A stretch of DNA of 64,000 bases from JAEZDC01 sp036676415. Lineage in GTDB: Bacteria; Bacteroidota; Bacteroidia; Chitinophagales; Chitinophagaceae. Positions 45,787 to 53,522 of this stretch are shown here, in pieces (position 1 is the first letter of the stretch; every line of letters starts with the position of its first letter). The DNA lies in the NCBI GenBank assembly GCA_036676415.1, contig JAKFCX010000017.1, forward strand, positions 7,227 through 71,226. Direction: 5' to 3'. The notes under the pieces are model-generated. The model saw only the letters and a list, made by a program, of their open reading frames with translations, did no database searches and was not told where the DNA came from. The position numbers and the translations under genes are program-made.

Positions 45787-46007
45787 GATAATAGTTCCCG
45801 CTAGCAAAAGGCAAATACTAAACCAAACACTTTATCCATAGAATTAAGAACAGAATGTGGAAATATTGATCAATATGTGGTGATATGATTTTAATGATGG
45901 TGATAAATACAAGTGAGGCATAACACAATACATTAAACAAAACCACAGTAAGTAATGGTATGTGATTTGACTAGATGATTGTTTAATCAGACCATTTATA
46001 TTTCATT

Positions 46008-47099
46008 ATGCGTTTTCGTGCTATTGACACTTTCAGGGGGCTTGCAGCCATTCTTGTAATATTGTTTCATATACCCGATTCAATTCTATTTGCTGGCAAC
46101 CAGCTGGTTGCTCATGGTTATATGGCTGTTGATTTCTTCTTTGTGCTTTCGGGTTTTGTAATGGCACATAGTTATTTAAAGAAGATAAATGATCTGCCTT
46201 CTGCAAAAGATTTTGCTGTAAAGCGTTTTAAGCGGATTTACCCGTTGCATTTATTTACGCTGTTAGTGTTCTTTGCTTTTGAAGCAACACGTTTCTTTGT
46301 TGACCAGTATTTCGTACCACTGAACACACCACCGTTTGAAAATTCCGGTTTCTGGTCGTTCATTGGAAATCTTACGCTCACTCATTCAATGGGGCTTTTC
46401 GATCACCTTAGCTGGAACCTTCCCAGCTGGAGTATCAGTGTAGAATTTTATGTGTATATATTCTGGGCTTTGGCATTGATCGCCTTTCGTAAAAAATTAT
46501 GGCTGGTTGGATTGATATCTGCTCCTGCTATTATATGGTTCTTATGGAGATTCAATGGAAATATCGAGTACACTTTTGATTATGGTTTTATCCGTTGCCT
46601 GTTTGGATTTTTACTCGGTATGTATGCTTATCTTTTTGCAAAGCGGTTTGAAAAAAAGATGAACGTAACACTGGCAACAGTTACAGAGATCGGCTTATTG
46701 GCAATTACAGGCTACCTGTTGGCATATATTCCAACTACGTACCATTGGATGATGCCATTCTGGTTTGCCATCGTTATCATTTTCTTCTCTACTGAAACCG
46801 GCTATGTGGCAAAATTATTTGCACATCAAAGACTGAAGTTTCTTGGAGATCTTTCGTTCTCTTATTACCTGACACATATCGTTATCATCAGGGCTGCAGA
46901 CCTGTTATTCTACAAAGTGCTGGGCTTTTCGCACAGCGTTATTGTGGAAGCTTTCTTCCTTGTATTTATATTCAGCATTATACAGGTTGTATCTCAGTTC
47001 ACTTATAAACATATTGAAATGAGGTTCCAGGCTAAGCCAAAACCAAGAGTGGAACCCGTGCAGGATAGAATGGAGCCTGTGGTTGCAGGAGTTAAATAA
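46008..47099 (+). CDS. Membrane acyltransferase (AT3/OafA-like)
   Basis: A 363-aa protein with about ten predicted membrane helices and the AT3 signature RAIDTFRGLAAILVILFHI at the N-terminus, plus the YMAVDFFFVLSGFVMAHSY segment. Such enzymes transfer O-acetyl or other acyl groups to surface polysaccharides or glycans. It is located on the opposite strand from the exopolysaccharide operon and could modify its product. The acyl donor and acceptor are not known. Confidence 0.88.
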   Translation: MRFRAIDTFRGLAAILVILFHIPDSILFAGNQLVAHGYMAVDFFFVLSGFVMAHSYLKKINDLPSAKDFAVKRFKRIYPLHLFTLLVFFAFEATRFFVDQYFVPLNTPPFENSGFWSFIGNLTLTHSMGLFDHLSWNLPSWSISVEFYVYIFWALALIAFRKKLWLVGLISAPAIIWFLWRFNGNIEYTFDYGFIRCLFGFLLGMYAYLFAKRFEKKMNVTLATVTEIGLLAITGYLLAYIPTTYHWMMPFWFAIVIIFFSTETGYVAKLFAHQRLKFLGDLSFSYYLTHIVIIRAADLLFYKVLGFSHSVIVEAFFLVFIFSIIQVVSQFTYKHIEMRFQAKPKPRVEPVQDRMEPVVAGVK

Positions 47100-47165
47100 C
47101 TTCAAAAAAATTCGATAAAACTTTATTTGATTGGGTAAAGTTTAAATTAGTGCCTAACAACATTA

Positions 47166-47603
47166 ATGAAGAGATTCCCCATAGCTAGTTTGCTCTTTGC
47201 ACTTCAAGCTTGCCAGGAGAAAAATGAGTTTACTAATCAAGGTAATAAACTTACTATTACTTCAGATACGGCCATCAAATTAATACAAACTGCAAGTGGG
47301 ACAATTCTACCATATAAAGAAGTGATGATTAGAGATAGTAGATTTCAGGTTGTGATGCTTGGAAATGACACCATATTTGTCTCAACTAAAGATTCAAACT
47401 TTACAACACCAGAAGATTATCGTATTGGAATTCGTTTCGGCGACTTACCAAAACAGCTTAAAAATAATATCAAAAAAGAACCGGGATTCAGTTACTGGAT
47501 TAACCTATCGGGTTGGAAGCTTGGATTCTGCAATGGCAATTCATGTACAGATTATATTCCATTAGACAGTTCTGCTGTTGACTTCATTTTTAAACGATAT
47601 TAA
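47166..47603 (+). CDS. Predicted lipoprotein of unknown function
   Basis: A 145-aa protein whose N-terminus has a lipobox (FALQAC, Cys16). The rest is a small beta-rich domain, with the acidic stretch NDTIFVSTKDSNFTTPEDYR. No family recognised. A terminator at 47646 follows. Confidence 0.6.
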   Translation: MKRFPIASLLFALQACQEKNEFTNQGNKLTITSDTAIKLIQTASGTILPYKEVMIRDSRFQVVMLGNDTIFVSTKDSNFTTPEDYRIGIRFGDLPKQLKNNIKKEPGFSYWINLSGWKLGFCNGNSCTDYIPLDSSAVDFIFKRY

Positions 47604-47645
47604 GTGCCAAAAAAATAAATGGAACTATCTCTTCTCATCTAAAAA

Positions 47646-47674
47646 CAAAAAGAGACCTCATCGGTCTCTTTTTT
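47646..47674. terminator. Rho-independent terminator
   Basis: AAAAAGAGACC (47647-47657) pairs with GGTCTCTTTTT (47663-47673). Between convergent genes, so it may serve both. Confidence 0.85.
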
Positions 47675-47693
47675 ATCATATTCATTCGATAAA

Positions 47694-49286
47694 CTATCCT
47701 TTCTTCCTTAATCCAACCACTACACCATAATAAGCTGCCTTTTTACGGTATTGCTTATCAAATAAAGTTGGTGCATCATCTTTTCCCTGGTGGGTGATGA
47801 TCCAGCTGTACTTATCTGTTGGATCCCAGAAGGTAATGCCCACTCTTTGTGGTGCAGGCACCAACCTGTAATATGCACCAACTACAAACCTGTACAGATC
47901 ACGCTGTGCAATCAGGTCGGCTTCTGTTGGCTGGTAACCGAAATAATTCCATGGGTTAACACGAATATCCATTTCTGAGATACGGATCTTTAATCCGGTA
48001 GCAGCTAACTTCTGTAATGCTCTTTCAATTCCACCCCTGTCGTTCTTCGTATCTAAATGCATTTGTAACCCAATGCCGTGTACCGGTACACCGGCAGCTT
48101 TTAACTGGTTGATCATCCTGATCATTGAATCGAGCTTCACACCATCAGATTCCAGCTTTGCTTCATTGAGGAATAATGTTGCATTTGGATTGGCCTGGTT
48201 GGCATACCTGAATGCTTTCTCTATATAGCCTGCTCCTAAAAATTCAGCAAAATAAAATTTATCTCCTGCCATTGAACCCGGTTGTGGATTCGTTTTGATC
48301 TTTCCTGTTCCATCTTCCAAAGGTTCATTCACTACATCCCATGAAGTAATTTTATTCTGGTAGCGTAAGACTGACTGAGTGATAAATCTTTTCATCGCAG
48401 TATCTACTTTCACAGGGTCGATTGCATAAATGCCATCATTCGGACGAGGAATACTCATTGCATCAATGTAAAAAGTACCGGCTTCAGGAAAATGAAACTT
48501 CAGGCTTGCCAGGGCTTCATTTGCAGTAAAGGTCCATGAATATTTTGCCCAGTTTGGCGTCAGCACAAATGTCTTTTCCTGGTAAGTGGTATTTTGAACC
48601 ACTGCTTTCAACCGGCTTCCGTTGGCTGCAGCTTTTGCATAAAAACTCAGCGTATATGATCTGCCTGCAGTTAAAGAAAAATTATCACTATAGGTTTGAA
48701 TACTATATTGAAAAGGGCCAGGCGTAACAACATTCACTCTCATTGCTCTCATTCCCTCATATACACCGGAAGTTTCCTGCTGAAAATTTCCTGTTGCACC
48801 CGTTGCCACCTGTGTGATCCAGTTGGTGAACACATCTCCTGCTCCTGTTTCAAATCCTGAATTCGGAACCACATTCGTTTCACTTGTTGTTGAACGAAGT
48901 GATCTCATATAAGTGGTGTTGGTACTTTGCCAGTCAACCAAAGTATGTCCAAACACACTCAGATTGGCAGCATCTGCAATAGCGATCAGCTGATCAGATT
49001 TAGTATAATCAAGACCTCCTTCATTGGTGACTACAGAAGCATGTTTCAATTCATTCTCCAATGTAACACTATTGAAGTGTTGCTTTATGATATCCAGGTA
49101 AGCAGGATCATTTACTAATGGGTTCAGCTGCACTCCTACTCCAATTGGAAACTCTGCGAGATTTTTAATTACACCAGTCGTATCACCTGCTTTATATTCA
49201 TCAACAGCAGATGGATTCTTCTTGCATGAACTAGCATACACACCCAGTAACAGCGTTACTGCCAAAACATAATTCTTTCGTAACAT
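47694..49286 (-). CDS. GH10 endo-1,4-beta-xylanase with an internal CBM
   Basis: A 530-aa lipoprotein (Cys21 in ASSC). The GH10 barrel is split: its first part (about 40-130, ending GHTLVDWQ) is followed by a beta-sandwich stretch (about 140-285) resembling a CBM4/9 module, then the rest of the barrel. The acid/base Glu is Glu321 (WDVVNEP) and the nucleophile Glu438 (ISEMDIR). Such insertions are known in Bacteroidota xylanases. It cleaves xylan outside the cell and probably acts at the surface. No SusC/SusD pair is next to it. Confidence 0.9.
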   Translation of the reverse strand: MLRKNYVLAVTLLLGVYASSCKKNPSAVDEYKAGDTTGVIKNLAEFPIGVGVQLNPLVNDPAYLDIIKQHFNSVTLENELKHASVVTNEGGLDYTKSDQLIAIADAANLSVFGHTLVDWQSTNTTYMRSLRSTTSETNVVPNSGFETGAGDVFTNWITQVATGATGNFQQETSGVYEGMRAMRVNVVTPGPFQYSIQTYSDNFSLTAGRSYTLSFYAKAAANGSRLKAVVQNTTYQEKTFVLTPNWAKYSWTFTANEALASLKFHFPEAGTFYIDAMSIPRPNDGIYAIDPVKVDTAMKRFITQSVLRYQNKITSWDVVNEPLEDGTGKIKTNPQPGSMAGDKFYFAEFLGAGYIEKAFRYANQANPNATLFLNEAKLESDGVKLDSMIRMINQLKAAGVPVHGIGLQMHLDTKNDRGGIERALQKLAATGLKIRISEMDIRVNPWNYFGYQPTEADLIAQRDLYRFVVGAYYRLVPAPQRVGITFWDPTDKYSWIITHQGKDDAPTLFDKQYRKKAAYYGVVVGLRKKG

Positions 49287-49380
49287 GAGACAATTGATTT
49301 TAAGTTCCTGCCACTACTTCATAAAAAATTGAGCCAATCTTAACTGAACCATAAGGAATACAGTAGTAGAAGCGGCAGCA

Positions 49381-50760
49381 TTACCTGGTGAAAGGAACAG
49401 GAGCAGGCAAAGGATAGTAACGAGTTGATGGTTCTTCCACTTCCTCAACTACTTCATCTTCCTCATCATCTGCTCTTTTTTTGAAAACAGTATACCAGAA
49501 GAAGAGCATGAGTAATACAAAGAAGAAATGTTTACCCCGGAAATAGCTGGTTTCTGTGATATTGTTGATGCAGAATACAACCGAAATAAACAACATCACA
49601 ATATTTTTATTGCTTAACACCCTGAAAATATTAGTGAAGTACTGGAAGAGGAACAGCAATAAACAAATAACACCGATCCATCCTAAGGTAACTTTTGTAT
49701 CTAGGTACCCATTATGGCCTGAGTTCGGTGTCCACTCCAGTTCATGAAGACTTGCTTTGGGATGATATGTTTTTTCACCCCAGTATGCACCTGTTCCAAA
49801 GCCCAGCCATTGTTTGTCGTAGTTACGAAGATCCATCAGCATCACGTGCCATACGTCGCTACGGCCGGTGAAGGTCATATCTCTTTCTGCAAATTCCATT
49901 TTCTCTGCTTCGCCTTTTTCAAAAGTCTGGGTGTAATAAGGAAGATACAACCCTGCAGCAATAACAAATATCAGGAATGGCCTGATCAGGAAACGGAAAT
50001 TATATAGCACAAAACAGATGATTCCACCTACCATGGAAGTTTTACTATCACATTCCATTGCCTGGTAAATAATCAGGCCATTGAGCAACAGCCACAAGGG
50101 CCATTTGATGGATTTGCGTTTATAGAAATTCAGTATCAGGAAAAAGAATGAAAGAAACTGTCCAAGGTTATTGGGTGAAGAAAAGAACGATTGCTTTCTT
50201 CCTGAATCATCAATAGTCCAGCTGGATTCTGCAGGAAATAATGCAATGGACAAAGCACTCATCACACCGATGATGATCGCAAAACGCTTCAGCACATCAA
50301 ATACATACTCATCACCTTTCTCCCAGAATATTTTTACAATTGCGAGTGTCTGGAAGATAGTGAGCAAGGTCCTGATAATGATCTGCCGCGATTCGCCTTT
50401 CATCACAGGATCTACCCAGGTTAATGAAACCAGGATCAGCAGCATCATCGTTATCATCATCACACACCTGCCCCATTTCAACGTAAGTGATTTACCGACA
50501 AAGAATAAATAAGCAAGCGATAATAATGCAAACACCTGCCCGAGTGCATTTGTTAATGAAGTAAGATTGATCCATTTTCCAAACGTTACAAAGAAATCAG
50601 CGAAAGGAAACAGCAGGAAGAACAGGTTCACTTCACCCAATAAAAAGCCCATAACCTTACCTGTATAAGTATAAGATGGCTTAAGTTCCTGTTCAAATTG
50701 AATAGAAGGTGCGTACATAGATATTCCCAACAGCACCCTATATAGCAAAGCTGCTGCCAT
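49381..50760 (-). CDS. O-antigen ligase / polysaccharide polymerase-like membrane protein
   Basis: 459 aa from the ATG at 50760; the frame continues upstream to a TTG at 50805, without support. About ten to twelve membrane helices and a periplasmic loop with the conserved RSDVWHVMLMDLRNYDKQWLGFGTGAYW pattern of the Wzy/WaaL-type O-antigen ligase superfamily. The C-terminus is acidic. It likely polymerises or ligates repeat units of the exopolysaccharide. It is separated from the main locus by unrelated genes. Confidence 0.85.
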   Translation of the reverse strand: MAAALLYRVLLGISMYAPSIQFEQELKPSYTYTGKVMGFLLGEVNLFFLLFPFADFFVTFGKWINLTSLTNALGQVFALLSLAYLFFVGKSLTLKWGRCVMMITMMLLILVSLTWVDPVMKGESRQIIIRTLLTIFQTLAIVKIFWEKGDEYVFDVLKRFAIIIGVMSALSIALFPAESSWTIDDSGRKQSFFSSPNNLGQFLSFFFLILNFYKRKSIKWPLWLLLNGLIIYQAMECDSKTSMVGGIICFVLYNFRFLIRPFLIFVIAAGLYLPYYTQTFEKGEAEKMEFAERDMTFTGRSDVWHVMLMDLRNYDKQWLGFGTGAYWGEKTYHPKASLHELEWTPNSGHNGYLDTKVTLGWIGVICLLLFLFQYFTNIFRVLSNKNIVMLFISVVFCINNITETSYFRGKHFFFVLLMLFFWYTVFKKRADDEEDEVVEEVEEPSTRYYPLPAPVPFTR

Positions 50761-50931
50761 CCTGTGGTTCTGTTGCAAAAAATATCCACGAACTTTCTGC
50801 AACAAACAATAACCTGTTGAAAGATAAAATACTTGTTACGCAAAATTTAATTCCAACCACTTCATTAAAACCAGGTTCAACAGGTTTTCATCGAACGGAA
50901 AACCAAAACAGCAGCTGTGTAAATTGTCTAC

Positions 50932-50960
50932 ACAAAAAAGGTTGCCATTACAGCAACCTT
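50932..50960 (-). terminator. Rho-independent terminator of the M48 peptidase gene
   Basis: AAGGTTGC (50938-50945) pairs perfectly with GCAACCTT (50953-50960); a T-run follows on the minus strand. 25 nt beyond the peptidase stop. Confidence 0.85.
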
Positions 50961-50985
50961 CTCACAATACATATTTTAATGATGG

Positions 50986-52443
50986 TTATTGACCGATCAC
51001 TTTTATCAAAGTTCCTTTTGGTACATTATCAGTCAACTTCATACCATTCAGAATGGCCAGTTCTTCCAGCTTTGCCTGAGGCATATTAAAACTTTGCAAT
51101 GCCTGTGATAAAGTTGTACTGTTTGCAACTGTTTTGATCCTGATCCTGTCTGGTTTTTTATTCAGCTTTGCAGGGTCAGTAAGTTGCCTAAAGTTCTGCA
51201 TGGTGTTGTTGAAAGTACTTACGTAGTTGTTGAAATCGGCTACCGATGAAACACCGATAAAATGAAAAATGCTCCCGTTGTACTGGATAAAATACGACAT
51301 CGTTCTCACACTTGCCGGCTGTTGCTGCTGTTGTTGATCTCCCACCTGGTCTGCCACAACATACAGTGCAGGTAAACCACTTACAGTAACACTTCTTGAT
51401 TCCAGCACCTGCAATTTATATTGCTGAACTGCATTATTGGCTGCTTCCTGTAAAGTGTTTCCACGGCCTCCCATAAACATCAATAAAGCTTTACCATCCT
51501 GTGGAGCCAGTTGAACCACCTGTGGTGAATTCTGGTACATCCATCCCTGTGGAGTTGGGAACTGGAATTTCATTGGTGGATGATAGAAAACATTATTCTC
51601 TAAAAATCCACCACGTGGATCTTCTCCATATATTAATCCATCTATTCTTCTTAAATATTCATTTCTTTTTACCTGCGGATTGGTCAGGTTAAGCTTTTGC
51701 TGCCATTCTGTTGCCAGTTTATTCGTTGCAACATTCCTGTCTCCGGGGTTTGGGTGAGTTGATAAAAAATCAGGCAACTCAGAAGAACCGGTCTTTGCAC
51801 CTTGTCTTTCCAAAGTAGTAAAGAAGCCTGCCATCTCGTGTGCATCATATCCTATTTTAGTAGAATACTCCACACCAAGTCTGTCTGATTCTCTTTCCGC
51901 ATCACGCCCAAACTTCAGGAACATTAGTCCCAAACCTTGCGAAGCAACATCAGCAAATCTTGCCAGGTTAGGATTGATCACCACACCTGCAATAATGCCG
52001 AGCTGTCCCAGTAGCTGGTTACGTTGCTGTGCTACTGAATGTCTTGCTGCAACGTGGCCGATCTCATGACCCAATACACCGGCAAACTCAGCTTCATTAT
52101 TAAAATGAGCCATGATGCCTCTTGTGAAATATACATATCCACCAGGTACAGCAAATGCATTCAGCACTTCAGATTCTACTACCCGGAAGTGGTAGGCAAT
52201 ATTTGGCCGGTGAGAAATGGCTGCCATCTGGTTTCCTTTTTCAGATATAAATCGTTGTAAAGAACTATCCTCATACAAACCGAATTGAGCAATAATTTGC
52301 GGGTCAGCTTCCTGTCCCATTGCAATTTCCTGTGCCTCCGACATAAACACCACCTGGCTTTTACCTGTTACCGGGTTCCTTGAACAGGACTCTATTACTA
52401 CATACGTAAAAAGGAGACTGCAGATGAAGAATAGCTTTTTCAT
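50986..52443 (-). CDS. M48 family metallopeptidase, lipoprotein, with LysM-like tail
   Basis: A 485-aa protein with a lipoprotein signal (Cys20 in VIESC), followed by the M48 peptidase domain (about 30-270) with HEIGH (His126, Glu127, His130) and the third zinc ligand in the ExxxxD/RESDRLGVEY region. The middle holds a domain with Gln-rich loop (QQQQQQP). The C-terminus (about 425-485) is LysM/Sec-like: TLSQALQSFNMPQAKLEELAILNGM. It resembles BepA/YfgC-type outer-membrane quality-control proteases. Own terminator at 50932. Confidence 0.88.
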   Translation of the reverse strand: MKKLFFICSLLFTYVVIESCSRNPVTGKSQVVFMSEAQEIAMGQEADPQIIAQFGLYEDSSLQRFISEKGNQMAAISHRPNIAYHFRVVESEVLNAFAVPGGYVYFTRGIMAHFNNEAEFAGVLGHEIGHVAARHSVAQQRNQLLGQLGIIAGVVINPNLARFADVASQGLGLMFLKFGRDAERESDRLGVEYSTKIGYDAHEMAGFFTTLERQGAKTGSSELPDFLSTHPNPGDRNVATNKLATEWQQKLNLTNPQVKRNEYLRRIDGLIYGEDPRGGFLENNVFYHPPMKFQFPTPQGWMYQNSPQVVQLAPQDGKALLMFMGGRGNTLQEAANNAVQQYKLQVLESRSVTVSGLPALYVVADQVGDQQQQQQPASVRTMSYFIQYNGSIFHFIGVSSVADFNNYVSTFNNTMQNFRQLTDPAKLNKKPDRIRIKTVANSTTLSQALQSFNMPQAKLEELAILNGMKLTDNVPKGTLIKVIGQ

Positions 52444-52589
52444 TTTCTAAGATTTAGTGCAGTACTTGCAAAGATAGTACCACAGCAGCTGGTTCTCAGC
52501 AGATTGAAATGGGATGAGTGGCTCAATAGGCTGTTGAAACAGGAGGTATCGCAGCATTACCAACCTATTTTCGTAGCAGAAGTTTGGCT

Positions 52590-53432
52590 ATGCAGCATGT
52601 AGAGTTTTTTCACAACGATCATTTTGAAAGGAATTATTCCAGGAAGAAAGCAGTTGGCGACCTGTCAAGATTCATTGACTATTTCTGGGAAATAAATTTT
52701 GAAGAACTGGATAAAGAATATCCGGATGGTTTTTCTGACGCACTTTTCCCCAATATCGGTTATACTTATCTCATTAATCTTGGTACGCCTTTCATCATTC
52801 AATTAGATGATGAAAAGTTTGAAATGAAAGCTGATGGATTTCTGCCGAGGCATTGTAATATGATTTGCCATCATTCACCAGGCAATAAAATATTCGGCAT
52901 TAAGTTCAAAGTTTCGCCGGTTGTTTTCCAGAAGAACATCAACTTCTCGGAATATAAAGATTACATCTTTCCTTTATCTTACCTGATCGACAGGACCATT
53001 GTTGAAGCAGTAAAGAAAGCCGGTGAGTTTGATAAAAGAGTTGAAATAATATCTGGTTACTATCATGAGATCATCGACCAACACTCACTTTCATTAAAAT
53101 ATGTTGATATCGTCGTATCTATCCTGGATGAATGTTACCGGGCCAACGACTTTAATACTTCAGTTGAAGACCTTGCGAAACGATACAATATCAGCTCAAG
53201 AACCTTGCAACGGTATTTTGAAAAAGCTACCAGCGTCAATAGCAAAAAAGCGTTACAGACCTTACGTATAAGAAAAGCTGTAGAGCAATTAGTAGCCGAT
53301 CCTGCCAACTTTGATTATAAAAAATATGGCTATTACGATCACAGCCATTTTTACAAACACCTCAAGCAGTTCATCAATAGCCATAATATCTCTATTCTTG
53401 AACCACATCTTAAATTGCTGAAAGGAAAATAA
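52590..53432 (+). CDS. AraC family transcription regulator
   Basis: 280 aa from the ATG at 52590 (two codons after a TTG). N-terminal domain (about 1-165) with DUF6597-like beta barrel, then a C-terminal AraC HTH (about 170-270): LAKRYNISSRTLQRYFEKATSVNSKKALQTLRIRKAVEQL and YKKYGYYDHSHFYKHLKQF. Divergent from the M48 peptidase gene. Target genes unknown. Confidence 0.85.
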   Translation: MQHVEFFHNDHFERNYSRKKAVGDLSRFIDYFWEINFEELDKEYPDGFSDALFPNIGYTYLINLGTPFIIQLDDEKFEMKADGFLPRHCNMICHHSPGNKIFGIKFKVSPVVFQKNINFSEYKDYIFPLSYLIDRTIVEAVKKAGEFDKRVEIISGYYHEIIDQHSLSLKYVDIVVSILDECYRANDFNTSVEDLAKRYNISSRTLQRYFEKATSVNSKKALQTLRIRKAVEQLVADPANFDYKKYGYYDHSHFYKHLKQFINSHNISILEPHLKLLKGK

Positions 53433-53436
53433 TTTT

Positions 53437-53464
53437 CGTCATTGCGAGGCACGAAGCAATCTCA
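53437..53464 (+). repeat. Intergenic repeat CGTCATTGCGAGGC-type
   Basis: CGTCATTGCGAGGC followed by ACGAAGCAATCTCA, a type of sequence known as dispersed repeats in many bacterial genomes, including Bacteroidota. ATTGC and GCAAT at the ends could pair. Only one copy is present in this window, so repetition is inferred from general knowledge. Confidence 0.5.
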
Positions 53465-53469
53465 TATTT

Positions 53470-53520
53470 CGCACCTCATATCTCCTGTCTCTTGCCTCAT
53501 ACCTCCTACCTCCTATCTCT
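53470..53520. repeat. Pyrimidine-rich direct repeat (CCTCATAyCTCCT units)
   Basis: The segment repeats CCTCATATCTCCT and CCTCATACCTCCT, followed by CCTCCTATCTC, between the two convergent genes. A degenerate, low-complexity tract whose reverse strand is purine rich (AGGAGG motifs). Confidence 0.6.
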
Positions 53521-53522
53521 TT

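Noticed and set aside
50916..50934. Inverted repeat TGTGTA-N7-TACACA near the M48 terminator
   Set aside because: Short arms, AT-rich, partly overlapping the terminator A-run; likely chance.
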